From assembly GCA_009840165.1 (NCBI GenBank), contig VXOG01000079.1, positions 1 through 61,897 on the forward strand: a stretch of DNA of 61,897 nt, written 5' to 3'. The notes beneath the pieces were generated by a model. The model worked only from the letters and a program-made list of their open reading frames with translations. It had not been told where the DNA came from and did no database searches. The position numbers and the translations under genes were made by a program. This DNA is from Chloroflexota bacterium. GTDB taxonomy: Bacteria; Chloroflexota; Dehalococcoidia; Lucifugimonadales; UBA3495. Of this stretch, positions 23,181 to 32,014 are shown one piece after another. Position 1 is the stretch's first letter; each line of letters starts with the position of its first letter.

Positions 23181-23864
23181 TTACCGCTGCCAGATGTTGT
23201 ACTGGTAGTTGGCTCCCACCCACCGATCCACCGACAAAGTGTGCTGTGCGATGTCGGGCACGCTACCCTGCACCGCCAGTTCCGCGAAGCATTCGCGTTC
23301 ACCTTTATAGTAGCGATGGCGTTTGGGACAGCAGTAATCAGGTATCGATTGGAAGGTTCTTGAACCCCGCTGATGGTTGGGGTCGTTAGGAATGAAAACT
23401 GTCCCGGAGTTAATAGGAGACAACTCTATCTCGTGCGCGTACTGATAAACCAGCGAACGAGTACACGCCGTGATAACGTCGTGAGGTCGGTTCCTGTGGG
23501 CTGCGGCATTCAAGAAGCCGTTCAGCCTGCTCGGAGTAGGCCAGAAAAACACTTTGCTGTTCAACAGCCTGTACCATCCCCATGGCTTCATATCAGTCAA
23601 TGCGGCTCGCAATTTGTCAGAGGGCATCGGGGTCTGGCGTCGGATCGTTGCGCATCCGTATTCGAGGTGACGGATAATACAGTCCCTCCGTCGGTACTGC
23701 GTTTCGATTTGTGTCCGCCTAGGCTCGGGTACGTCAAATAGATCGAGTAACGCCGAGGTACTGCGCAAGCCACGCTGTCGGATGTTTTCCCATGATCCTG
23801 CTTCAGCCATATGGTATAGCCGAGGATGTCGGGCTATAAGACGTTCCAAGACTTCGATGTTGCT
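23181..23864 (-). CDS. DUF7002-family protein
   Basis: Recognised by LYHMAEAGSWENIRQRGLRS, followed by PWGWYRLLNSKVFFWP and ELSPINSGT, a pattern I associate with DUF7002 proteins of unknown function. The opening H-x(n)-I-x-x-x-G-L arrangement resembles the start of ADP-ribosyltransferase-like folds such as DarT, but I cannot show a catalytic glutamate, so this is speculation. I choose a GTG at 23864 because the upstream in-frame residues overlap the Uma2 gene and look unlike the family; an alternative start extends to 24005. It is downstream of that Uma2 gene with a 40-bp gap. Confidence 0.65.
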   Translation of the reverse strand, partial: SNIEVLERLIARHPRLYHMAEAGSWENIRQRGLRSTSALLDLFDVPEPRRTQIETQYRRRDCIIRHLEYGCATIRRQTPMPSDKLRAALTDMKPWGWYRLLNSKVFFWPTPSRLNGFLNAAAHRNRPHDVITACTRSLVYQYAHEIELSPINSGTVFIPNDPNHQRGSRTFQSIPDYCCPKRHRYYKGERECFAELAVQGSVPDIAQHTLSVDRWVGANYQYNIWQR

Positions 23865-23904
23865 CACCTGCCTTGCCGATTCGCGCTTACCGCAGATTTG
23901 CCTT

Positions 23905-24483
23905 TCACCACGGATCTGCGAAAATGTCCGCCACCGCAATTTCCAGTCCGGGCATGGCGGCGATAATGAGCGTGTCGCCGGGACGATAAAGCCTTTCAGA
24001 CCCATAGGCGCCTTCCCCAGCGTTAACGACCGGTTCGGCCAAGGCTAACAGCGTTTCCTCATGCGGCTCCAGGATCAAATACTCCGGTACGCCATGTCGA
24101 GCATATAGCTCCCGCTTGCGTTCCAAGTCGTGGCGAGGGTTGGATGGGGAAAGGACTTCCACCACCAAATCCGGCGGCCCCTCGCAACCACGTGGCGTGA
24201 TAATGCCACGTCGGCCAGCGCTGACAAACATCAGGTCCGGTTCAACCGCCGTCTCCCCCGGCAGAATCAGGTCAAAACGCGGATGGTAAAGGCGTCCCAT
24301 CCGACGCGGTCGGGTGTGGTCTCCAATCAGATCGCCCAAGTTCTCGGCCACTTCCTGATGCCGCGCGCTTGCTCCTGCTGCCATCTGATATAACACTCCG
24401 TCAATCAACTCCCACCGCTCATCGTCCGGCTTGGCGGCATAGTCCTCGTAGGTGTACTTGCCTTTGGGTTTTGCGATAACCAT
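23905..24483 (-). CDS. Uma2-family endonuclease
   Basis: A complete 192-residue Uma2 protein with YTYEDYAAKPDDERWELIDG, AVEPDLMFVSAGRRG, PPDLVVEVLSPSNPRHDLER and KRELYARHGVPEYLIL, in the family order. The catalytic D-x(n)-ExK-like residues are present. It is only distantly like the 13334-13948 copy, so it represents a different sublineage. It heads a two-gene unit with the DUF7002 gene. Function of the family is not established; sequence supports the nuclease fold only. Confidence 0.87.
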   Translation of the reverse strand: MVIAKPKGKYTYEDYAAKPDDERWELIDGVLYQMAAGASARHQEVAENLGDLIGDHTRPRRMGRLYHPRFDLILPGETAVEPDLMFVSAGRRGIITPRGCEGPPDLVVEVLSPSNPRHDLERKRELYARHGVPEYLILEPHEETLLALAEPVVNAGEGAYGSERLYRPGDTLIIAAMPGLEIAVADIFADPW

Positions 24484-24527
24484 GATGGCCTCCGGTTTGG
24501 GCCGGCTTGTGCGTTAAGTATAACGGC

Positions 24528-26210
24528 TTAGAAGCCCCAACCCGGCTGGTATTCGCCGTACACTTCGCGGAAGACGCCCATCATTTCGCCCAGGGTGGCC
24601 TCGGCTTTGACAGCCTCGATGAGGGGGTACATCAGGTTGGCGTCGCTGCCGGATTGGCGGGCGGCGGATTCCAGGGCGCGGAGGCGGACGGCTACCTCGC
24701 GGTCGTCGCGGCGGCGGCGCACCTCGTTGAGGTGGGCGACGTGGCGCTGCTCGCCGGCTTCGTCCACGCGCAAGATTGGGATGCTGAGGCCCTCGTTTTC
24801 ATCCACGTACTCGTTGACGCCCACAGTGATGCGTTCCAGCCGGTCCTCTTCCTGCTGGTAGATGTAGGCGGCGTCGGCGATCTCGCGCTGGAAGAATCCC
24901 GACTCCAGGGCCGGTATGACTCCGCCGTGGCGATCAATCTGCTGGAAGTAATCGTAGGCGCCGGCCTCGACCTGGTTCGTCAATGCCTCCAGGAAGTAGC
25001 TACCGCCGAGCGGGTCAACGGTGTCGGTTACGCCGGTTTCGTGGGCGATGATCTGCTGGGTGCGCAGGGCCTGGAGGGCGGCATCCGCCGAGGGCAACGC
25101 CCACGCCTCATCCTTGCCGTTGGTGTGCAGCGACTGGCAACCGCCCAGGACGGCGGCCAGGGCCTGCAACGACACGCGCACCACGTTGTTCTCGGGCTGC
25201 TGGGCGGTGAGCGACGCGCCGGAGGTCTGGGCGTGGAACCGCATCCAGCCGGAGCGTTCGTTTTCCGCGCCGAAGGTTTCCCGCATCTCGCGCGCCCAGA
25301 TGCGACGGGCGGAGCGGAACTTGGCGATCTCCTCGAAGAAGTCGTTGTGGACGTTGAAGAAGAAACTCAGGCGGGGGGCGAAGTCGTCCACCGCCATGCC
25401 GCGCTCGACGCAATGGCGCACGTACTCGAACCCGTCGGCCAGGGTGAACGCCAGCTCCTGCACGGCGTTGCTGCCGGCCTCGCGGATGTGATAGCCACTG
25501 ATGCTGATGGGGTTGAAGCGGGGCATGTTGTCGGTGGCGAATTCTACGGTATCGACGACCAGCCGCATGGACGGGTCGGGCGGGAATATGTACTCGTTCT
25601 GAGCGATGTATTCCTTCAGGATGTCGTTCTGGAGGGTGCCGCCCAGCGATGCGATTTTCGCGCCCTGGCGTTCGGCGGCTGCGATGTACATGGCCCAGAT
25701 GATGGCCGCCGGGCTGTTGATGGTCATGGAAGTAGTGACCTGATCCAGCGGAATGTCCTGGAACACGGTCTGCATGTCCTCCAGGCAGGACACGGCCACG
25801 CCGCACTTGCCGAACTCGCCGCGCGCCCGGTCGTCGTCGTGGTCGTAGCCGTAGAGGGTGGGCATGTCGAAAGCGACGCTGAGGCCGGTTTCGCCCTGGT
25901 CCAGAAGGAAACGGAACCGCTCGTTGGTCTCGGCCGGCTCGCCGAATCCCGCGAACATACGCATCGTCCAGAGTCGTGAGCGGTAGCCGGTGGGATGAAC
26001 GCCGCGCAGGTAGGGATACTCGCCGGGCAGGCCGACGTCGCGCAGGTAGTCGCTGTCGGCGACCTCAGGCGGGCCGTACAGCGGCGCGACCGGTATCTGG
26101 CTCAGGGTTTTGTAGGCGGACTTGCGCCCGGGGGCGGCATCGGCGCGCTGCTGCCAGGCGGCGGTGCGCTGCTGGATGGCGTCGTTGTCGTGTTCGTTGG
26201 AGAGAACCAT
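24528..26210 (-). CDS. Methylmalonyl-CoA-mutase-type large subunit (no B12 domain)
   Basis: Acyl-CoA mutases rearrange carbon skeletons with adenosylcobalamin, for example methylmalonyl-CoA to succinyl-CoA. The 560-residue chain covers the TIM-barrel substrate domain: [35 protein letters not shown] and [19 protein letters not shown] are hallmark segments. It stops before the cobalamin-binding domain, so a separate small subunit is required and is not in the window. The start at 26210 has AGGAG upstream. Closely related mutases act on isobutyryl- or ethylmalonyl-CoA, so the substrate is open. It would fit branched-chain 2-oxoacid degradation begun by the operon at 4.8-9.5 kb. Confidence 0.9.
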   Translation of the reverse strand: MVLSNEHDNDAIQQRTAAWQQRADAAPGRKSAYKTLSQIPVAPLYGPPEVADSDYLRDVGLPGEYPYLRGVHPTGYRSRLWTMRMFAGFGEPAETNERFRFLLDQGETGLSVAFDMPTLYGYDHDDDRARGEFGKCGVAVSCLEDMQTVFQDIPLDQVTTSMTINSPAAIIWAMYIAAAERQGAKIASLGGTLQNDILKEYIAQNEYIFPPDPSMRLVVDTVEFATDNMPRFNPISISGYHIREAGSNAVQELAFTLADGFEYVRHCVERGMAVDDFAPRLSFFFNVHNDFFEEIAKFRSARRIWAREMRETFGAENERSGWMRFHAQTSGASLTAQQPENNVVRVSLQALAAVLGGCQSLHTNGKDEAWALPSADAALQALRTQQIIAHETGVTDTVDPLGGSYFLEALTNQVEAGAYDYFQQIDRHGGVIPALESGFFQREIADAAYIYQQEEDRLERITVGVNEYVDENEGLSIPILRVDEAGEQRHVAHLNEVRRRRDDREVAVRLRALESAARQSGSDANLMYPLIEAVKAEATLGEMMGVFREVYGEYQPGWGF

Positions 26211-26223
26211 GGGGAGGCTCCTA

Positions 26224-26661
26224 TCAATCATGGATGTCTATAGCCATAATGATGTGGTTCGGGTATTTGGTCAATAAATCGCGGGCAAGCGGTATTTTCG
26301 CCGGGTCGGGCGGATGAAAAATGTCGTAAACGTGGCGCATCAAGTTCAGCCGTTCAACTGGCGTGAAAATTTCGGCCGGCCAGCCTCGTTCGTCAGGATC
26401 GAGCTGTCGAACCACCGTCACGTTTCCCGGAACGTCCCTCCACCATTCGTTTTGCATGTCATGGGGCAGTGGTATGTCATCAACAAGTTCAGGGGCAAAC
26501 TGTCCATTCCAACGACCGCCGATTACATACCAACCAATCCGCTCCTGCTTAGGGTCATCCAGAATTGACTCCATAGATAAGCAAGCCGCCGTCATTTCGA
26601 CAGCGGTAGGAATGGCTTGCTCAGCCTGAACGTCAGTCACAACCCAAGAATATGAGTGCAT
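26224..26661 (-). CDS. Conserved hypothetical protein
   Basis: A 145-residue soluble protein I do not recognise. It contains [12 protein letters not shown], a tryptophan/glycine motif seen in a group of small proteins of unknown function, and several aspartates and tryptophans in the middle. No signal peptide or membrane segment is present. It lies 13 bases upstream of the mutase gene and on the same strand, and downstream of a Uma2 remnant. Base composition is like its neighbours. Confidence 0.6.
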   Translation of the reverse strand: MHSYSWVVTDVQAEQAIPTAVEMTAACLSMESILDDPKQERIGWYVIGGRWNGQFAPELVDDIPLPHDMQNEWWRDVPGNVTVVRQLDPDERGWPAEIFTPVERLNLMRHVYDIFHPPDPAKIPLARDLLTKYPNHIIMAIDIHD

Positions 26662-26685
26662 GGTGGTATCCAGAACCAGGGGATT

Positions 26686-26778
26686 TTACTTGGTTAGGTT
26701 TGAAGGTCGGGGATGTTCGCCCGCACAGAGCAGGGCCAGCAAGTCGTCAGCGGTGAGCAGCTTTTTGGCGGTGGTCAT
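26686..26778 (-). pseudogene. Uma2 N-terminal remnant (30 codons)
   Basis: A short frame reads MTTAKKLLTADDLLALL..., the typical opening of Uma2 proteins (MTTA-K-LTADDLL), then turns into unrelated sequence and stops at TAA. A good AGGAGG site precedes the ATG. The rest of the gene is gone, so this is best read as the 5' end of a deleted Uma2 gene, or less likely a real small peptide. Confidence 0.6.
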
Positions 26779-26847
26779 TTCCTGACCTCCTGAGCAGGGC
26801 AAGGGATTCAGATAAGCACAGTATATCGCAGTGGGTCATTAGCTCTC

Positions 26848-29592
26848 CTACTCAGCTTCCGACCGCGCCAAATTTAGCGCCAGCAGCCGCTCCAACACCT
26901 CGTCGTCTGCTAAATCCGCCGGCCAGCCGTAGGCGTCTGCCACCGCTGCGTCCAGCGTGGCGTGGGCGTGGGCCAGCCAGGAGGGGTATTCGTTGTAGAG
27001 GTTGGTGAGGGTGCGGCGGCGCAACTGGTCGGCGTTGAGGGCAGGGTTGCCGAACATGTCGGTGGGGTTGCGCCAGTTTTCCCGCAGTTGGTTCAGCTCG
27101 GCGGCGGCAGTGGCGATAGCCTCACGTTGCTCGTCGGTCGGTTCGGGAAATGGGAAGGTCTCAAAGCAGGTGGTGGGTGTGTAACGAGGGCGGCTTTCCA
27201 ACTGCGTACCAATTGCCGATGCCCAAACCATATGCGGGCGGCTTTGTAGCACCCCGAAGAAGTCGTCGTCATCGCTGGCGAATGCAATGATAGTGTTTTC
27301 AGGCAATACATCACAGTCAATCCAGGCAAATATCCTATGTTGAGATACCATGCTGGTGCCTATGTAGCGTTCCAAGCCTGCTAACGCATCGCGCATCTCG
27401 CCGCGGGGACGACCGTGCAGCCACCAGTTCTCTTTTGCCCTGGATTCACGGTGGTTGTCGCGGCTCGGTTTGACGTTGGCTTTCACATATTCAAATGGTG
27501 CCTGGTATAAGGCAGCATCTTCCTCAGACATATCAGTGCCAAAGTCTATAATCCACATATCACGGGATACCTGGTTAATATCCCGTCCAATAAGCCAGCG
27601 CTTGATCACGTCGCTGTTGGGCCTGCTATGAACATTAGGCTGATTCAACATTGCCTGAGCTACTTCATTCTCGATTTCAAACGGGCCGATTTTGGTAACG
27701 CCCATAAAGCTGATGCCGGCGTTCTCCGCCAGCGTCTTGGCTTGCGTCAAGTCGGCGCCGGCGGTGAGGTCGGGATTGATGTTGTTGACCAGTTCGCCGT
27801 CCAGGACGCGGGTTGTCTCGCTGCCGTCGTCAAAGCAGATGATGGAAATGTGTACGTTGGCACCGTCCAGCACCCAGTCCTGATCGGAAACCGCTTCAAA
27901 GATGTCGCCGGTTTCCTTGATGCGCTCCAGCGCCGGGCGGTTGGACTGGAACCGTATCGCTTGCGTCGCCAGTAGGCCGGCCCTGCTCGCCTTGCCGTCG
28001 GCAATCTGAGCGCGGGCCTTTTCCAGCCAATAGCAGCACAGGTCGCTGGAGTTGGGCAGACGGTCGCCGTATAGGTCATACACGGCATTCACATATCTAT
28101 CCCCCAATTGCTCGCGGAAGGGAAAATGGCCCAGGAAGGGCGGGTTGCCAACGATGTAATCTACCGTCGGCCATTCCGGTTCGGTGGGCTGTTCCGGATC
28201 TGCCAGGTCAACGATGGCGTCGCGGCACACGATGGTATTGGACGTGCCGAGCACCGGTTCCTGGTCAAAGCGGTAGCCGTTTTCAATTGACCATTGCAGA
28301 TGCCCTATCCAGAGGGCGGTGTAGGCCAGGCCGCTGGCGTAAGGGTCGATCTCGATGCCGTAAAACTGCTCTGGGGAAACTTCCGGCAGAAAGCCGCTCA
28401 ACCCCAGGTTGGCGGCGATAGTTAAGGTTTCCTTCTCCAAGTCGCGCAGTTGGCGCAATGCCACGTAGAGGAAGTTGCCACTGCCGCATGCTGGATCCAA
28501 TACCCGCAGGGACGAGAGTTTACTCTGGAATTCGGAGAGGATGCGGCGGGCTACGACAGCGTCCTGCGGGCCGCCCGACTGCATCACCCGATAGATCCGG
28601 CTTTCAACGTTCGCCAACTCAGCAAGCAGGGGTCGCATCATCACCGAGGTAATCACGGCCTTGATGTCTGCTTCAGACGTGTACTGCGCGCCCACGAGAC
28701 CCTGCTTTTCGGGATCAATTACCCGCTCGAAAAGAGTACCCAAAATGGACGGCTCAATGTGCGCCCAGTTCTCATGGGACACCTCAACCAGTTTTTCCAG
28801 CTCGGCGTCTATCATCAGGACAGTCCCCGGTTCTTTGAACAGGTCGCCGTTGAAGTGCCGTATCCGCAGGAAACCGAACTGCCCTCCCGCGTTCATATTG
28901 TGGAGCAATTCCCGGAGACCTTGGTCGAACAGCGCTGGCTCTCGATAAAACTCCGCGATCAGTCGAGACAACGCTCGTTCCGGCAGCAACCCTATGTCCT
29001 GGGCGAAGAAGCAGAATACCAGCCGATTGAGAAAACGGGCTACGTCCAAAGAGTCAATGTCGCGCTGGCGCATCGACCGAGCGATTTCTCCAAAAATGCT
29101 GGCAGTGGTTTCTGTGACCTGCTCCGGGCTGATTTCCGGTTCCAGCGCATTGGGATTGTGAAATACGCTACGGAGTATTGCCAGCGATTCCGGCTCGCTC
29201 AAATCTTCCAGCCGGATGGTATGGACAGCAGTCACTTTGTTGGTGAAGTTGGTATGAACCCGAATGGTCTGAAAGTCGGAGACCACCAGCAGGGGAGGGT
29301 TGTTGAGGGACTCCCGGTAACGCTGCAACTGGCGATAGGCTTCGTCCAAGTCACGATGCAGACCCTTGAATTCCCAGGCGAAATAGCCCTGCTTGTACAC
29401 ATCGGCGCGACCCAGGCGACCGGACGCTTCCCGCACCGATCGTTCAAAGGTGTACCACTGCTGGCTGCGATCCATCTCGGCCGGCGTAGGATGCTCCACC
29501 ACCCGGCACAGGTCCAAGAACCATTCCTGTGCCCCGGCCGATTCCTGACCGCGATTGCGGCGCCACTTGGCGATGAATTCCTGGGGTGTCAT
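26848..29592 (-). CDS. MmeI-like type IIG/IIL restriction-modification enzyme
   Basis: A single 914-residue chain for both cleavage and methylation. Residues 64-76 (DVYKQGYFAWEFK) give the exact D-x9-E-x-K nuclease pattern known from MmeI. A helical connector follows, then the gamma-class methyltransferase core: SAM motif LDPACGSGNFLYVAL (about residues 363-377) and catalytic motif VGNPPFLGHF (about 482-491). The region about 620-830 should hold the target-recognition domain. All expected parts are present and the frame is intact. It starts right after the tyrS stop (TAGCCATG), so it is translationally coupled to a housekeeping gene. Recognition sequence unknown. Confidence 0.9.
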   Translation of the reverse strand: MTPQEFIAKWRRNRGQESAGAQEWFLDLCRVVEHPTPAEMDRSQQWYTFERSVREASGRLGRADVYKQGYFAWEFKGLHRDLDEAYRQLQRYRESLNNPPLLVVSDFQTIRVHTNFTNKVTAVHTIRLEDLSEPESLAILRSVFHNPNALEPEISPEQVTETTASIFGEIARSMRQRDIDSLDVARFLNRLVFCFFAQDIGLLPERALSRLIAEFYREPALFDQGLRELLHNMNAGGQFGFLRIRHFNGDLFKEPGTVLMIDAELEKLVEVSHENWAHIEPSILGTLFERVIDPEKQGLVGAQYTSEADIKAVITSVMMRPLLAELANVESRIYRVMQSGGPQDAVVARRILSEFQSKLSSLRVLDPACGSGNFLYVALRQLRDLEKETLTIAANLGLSGFLPEVSPEQFYGIEIDPYASGLAYTALWIGHLQWSIENGYRFDQEPVLGTSNTIVCRDAIVDLADPEQPTEPEWPTVDYIVGNPPFLGHFPFREQLGDRYVNAVYDLYGDRLPNSSDLCCYWLEKARAQIADGKASRAGLLATQAIRFQSNRPALERIKETGDIFEAVSDQDWVLDGANVHISIICFDDGSETTRVLDGELVNNINPDLTAGADLTQAKTLAENAGISFMGVTKIGPFEIENEVAQAMLNQPNVHSRPNSDVIKRWLIGRDINQVSRDMWIIDFGTDMSEEDAALYQAPFEYVKANVKPSRDNHRESRAKENWWLHGRPRGEMRDALAGLERYIGTSMVSQHRIFAWIDCDVLPENTIIAFASDDDDFFGVLQSRPHMVWASAIGTQLESRPRYTPTTCFETFPFPEPTDEQREAIATAAAELNQLRENWRNPTDMFGNPALNADQLRRRTLTNLYNEYPSWLAHAHATLDAAVADAYGWPADLADDEVLERLLALNLARSEAE

Positions 29593-29594
29593 GG

Positions 29595-30815
29595 CTATTC
29601 GACCAGCCGCACGAAGCGGCGGCGGCCGGCACGCACCACATCGCCCGCGGCCAGGGTTGGCGTCTCGCCGGCCGACACGCTCACTCGCTCACCGTTGGGG
29701 TGGATGATTTCGACGGCGCCCTGGGTGATGAGGCGGCGGGCTTCGGCGTTGCTGGACGCCAGGCCGGTCTGGACCAGCAGGCGGCTCATGGGGAGATCGC
29801 TGACATCGGCAAGGCTGACTTCGGGCATGTCGTCAGGGAGGTCGCGGCGTTGGACCACTTGCTCGAAGTGGGATTCGGCGGCGCTGGCGGCGTCGGCGTC
29901 ATGGAACACTGCCGTGATGTATCGCGCCAGGCCCTTCTTGAAGTCCATGGGGTTGGCGGATTCGGAGGCCATGGCCTGCTGCATTTCGGCGATGTCGGCG
30001 TCGGGCACGTCGGTGAGGTATTCGTAGTAGGACGTGATGAGGTCGTCGGGCAGGGACATCAGCTTGCCGTACATTTCCTGCGGCGGCTCCTCCAGTGCGA
30101 CGTAGTTGCCCAGGCTTTTGCTCATCTTCTGGACGCCGTCGGTGCCGACGAGAATGGGCATCATGAAGCACTGCTGGGGCGTCTGCCCCATCATGCCCTG
30201 GAGTTCGCGGCCCACCAGCAGATTGAACATCTGGTCGGTGCCGCCGAACTCCACATCGGACTCGATGACCACGGAGTCGTAAGCCTGCATCAGCGGGTAC
30301 AGCATCTCAGTGATGGCGATAGGCTGGTTTTGGGAGTAGCGGTTGGCGAAGTCCTCGCGGTGCAAGAACTGGTTGATGGTGAAGCGGCTGGTCAGCTCGA
30401 TGACGTTGGCCAGGGTAAACTCGCCAAACCACTGGCTCTGCCATTCCACTTGGGTGCGTTCGCGGTCCACCACCTTGAAGAACTGACGCATGTAGGACTC
30501 GGCGTTTTCGAGAACCTCGGCGTGAGTGAGCATGGTGCGCGTGGCCGAGCGACCGGAAGGATCGCCGATCTGGGCCGTCCAGTCGCCGACGATGAGGATG
30601 ACCTGGTGGCCCAGGTCCTGCAACTGCCGCAGCTTGCGGAGTCCGACGACATGGCCCAAGTGTATGTCGGGACGGCTGGGGTCGAAGCCCATCTTGAGGC
30701 GCAGGGGCCGGCCACGTTGGAGCATCGCCGTGAACTCCTCCTCGGAGATGATGCGGCTGACGCCCCGCCGGGTGATGGGGGACAGGTTTTCGGGAATCTC
30801 TACTCGACTGGTCAC
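29595..30815 (-). CDS. tyrS: Tyrosyl-tRNA synthetase
   Basis: Class I aminoacyl-tRNA synthetase charging tRNA-Tyr. The chain has the HIGH-type motif PDIHLGHVVG (H52-L-G-H55), the VEFGGTDQMFN substrate segment, QKMSKSLGN (about residues 231-239) and a C-terminal S4 RNA-binding domain (SRLLVQTGLASSNAEARRLI). Length of 406 residues is usual for the TyrZ-like bacterial form. It follows ribF with a 29-base gap and is directly coupled to the MmeI-like enzyme downstream. Confidence 0.95.
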   Translation of the reverse strand: MTSRVEIPENLSPITRRGVSRIISEEEFTAMLQRGRPLRLKMGFDPSRPDIHLGHVVGLRKLRQLQDLGHQVILIVGDWTAQIGDPSGRSATRTMLTHAEVLENAESYMRQFFKVVDRERTQVEWQSQWFGEFTLANVIELTSRFTINQFLHREDFANRYSQNQPIAITEMLYPLMQAYDSVVIESDVEFGGTDQMFNLLVGRELQGMMGQTPQQCFMMPILVGTDGVQKMSKSLGNYVALEEPPQEMYGKLMSLPDDLITSYYEYLTDVPDADIAEMQQAMASESANPMDFKKGLARYITAVFHDADAASAAESHFEQVVQRRDLPDDMPEVSLADVSDLPMSRLLVQTGLASSNAEARRLITQGAVEIIHPNGERVSVSAGETPTLAAGDVVRAGRRRFVRLVE

Positions 30816-30844
30816 GCTGTTAACCTCGCCGTTGTCCCGGCCGG

Positions 30845-31831
30845 TTACGCGTTGTCCAGCCGGTCGTGTTCTTCAAGTATCCTGCGGGCGTTATCTACGT
30901 CCCGGTTCATCTGGGTAATGAGCGCGTCGATTCCGTCAAAGGTCTCCTGGCCCCGGAGCCGGGATACGAACTCCAGCCGCAGGTTCTCGTCATAGATGTC
31001 ATCCGAGAAGTCCAGCAGGTGCGCTTCGATGAGGCGCTGGCTGAGGCCAAAGGTGGGGCGGACGCCGATGCTGGTGGCGGCCAGGTGCCGCACACCGTTG
31101 ACGGTGGCGTAGGTGGCGTACACGCCGTCGGCCGGGATGACGAAGTTCTGAGTGGGGATGATGTTGGCGGTTGGGAATCCCAGCTGCCGCCCCATCTTGG
31201 CGCCGTGCACCACGACGCCGTCGGTGGCGTAGGGCCGGCCCAACAGATACTCGGCGCCATCCACGTTGCCGTCGGCCAGTGAGTTGCGCACGCGCCGGCT
31301 GCGGACGGCCTCGCCTTCCAGTTCCAGCGGGGGCACGGTTTCCACCCAGAAGCCCAGGGACGCGCCGCGACGGTGCAGGTATTCCAGGTTGCCGCTGCGG
31401 TTACGCCCCAACGCGAAGTCGGGGCCCGTTACAATTCCTTTCATCTTGAGGCAATCGACCAGCAGGGCGGTGAACTCGTTGGCGTCCAGATTGGCCAACT
31501 CGTTGGTGAATTCCAGGCAGATGACGCGGCCAACACCGGCGTCGTAGAGCAACTGCACCTTTTCTTCGGGAGTGATGATCTTGTTGACGGTGCGGTCAGG
31601 GTTGACCACCTCGGCCGGATGATTGCTGAAAGTAATGACGATGGGGATCAGCGAAGAGCCGGCCAACGCGGACATGCGATCCAGCAAATGGCGATGGCCT
31701 CGGTGGACTCCGTCGAAAACGCCGATGGTGATGACGGCGCCATAGCCGGCCGGCGGCGCAGCGTCAGCGAGGGCCTGGCGAAAACTGCCACCGCCAAGGG
31801 CGCGGGGAGCAGGGTTTTCCGGAGTTGACAT
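30845..31831 (-). CDS. ribF: Bifunctional riboflavin kinase/FAD synthetase
   Basis: RibF makes FMN and FAD from riboflavin. The N-terminal adenylyltransferase domain has VITIGVFDGVHRGHRHLLDR (about residues 33-52); the C-terminal kinase domain has GRPYATDGVVVHGAKMGRQL and GFPTANI (about 200-226). Length of 328 residues is typical. It is the first gene of a ribF-tyrS-restriction enzyme string on the minus strand. Many flavoenzymes in this window (GMC, luciferase-like) depend on its products. The 183-bp upstream gap shows no riboswitch-like pattern that I could identify. Confidence 0.94.
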   Translation of the reverse strand: MSTPENPAPRALGGGSFRQALADAAPPAGYGAVITIGVFDGVHRGHRHLLDRMSALAGSSLIPIVITFSNHPAEVVNPDRTVNKIITPEEKVQLLYDAGVGRVICLEFTNELANLDANEFTALLVDCLKMKGIVTGPDFALGRNRSGNLEYLHRRGASLGFWVETVPPLELEGEAVRSRRVRNSLADGNVDGAEYLLGRPYATDGVVVHGAKMGRQLGFPTANIIPTQNFVIPADGVYATYATVNGVRHLAATSIGVRPTFGLSQRLIEAHLLDFSDDIYDENLRLEFVSRLRGQETFDGIDALITQMNRDVDNARRILEEHDRLDNA

Positions 31832-32014
31832 TGCTGCAGATTGGCCGCGAATTGGATGAACGGACGTAGCGTTGGCCGCAGTTAATCAGGAGCGCCCGGC
31901 GCGTCAGTAAGTGCGAATGTCCGCTGCGGCGTCGCGTAGCATGGCACGAGGATGGTAGCACACCCGCCAACGGGCGGGCAAGCAGAATGCCTCACGGTTC
32001 GCGCTTGCGCAACC

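Noticed and set aside
24507..25979. Long plus-strand frame opposite the acyl-CoA mutase (490 codons)
   Set aside because: Antisense of a clear family; no motifs in the translation, and composition typical of antisense frames.
28450..30995. Plus-strand frames opposite the restriction enzyme and tyrS (525 and 469 codons)
   Set aside because: The minus-strand genes have full catalytic motifs; these frames have none.
31832..32014. FMN riboswitch upstream of ribF
   Set aside because: The conserved AGGAUA and other riboswitch blocks were not found in this 183-bp gap.
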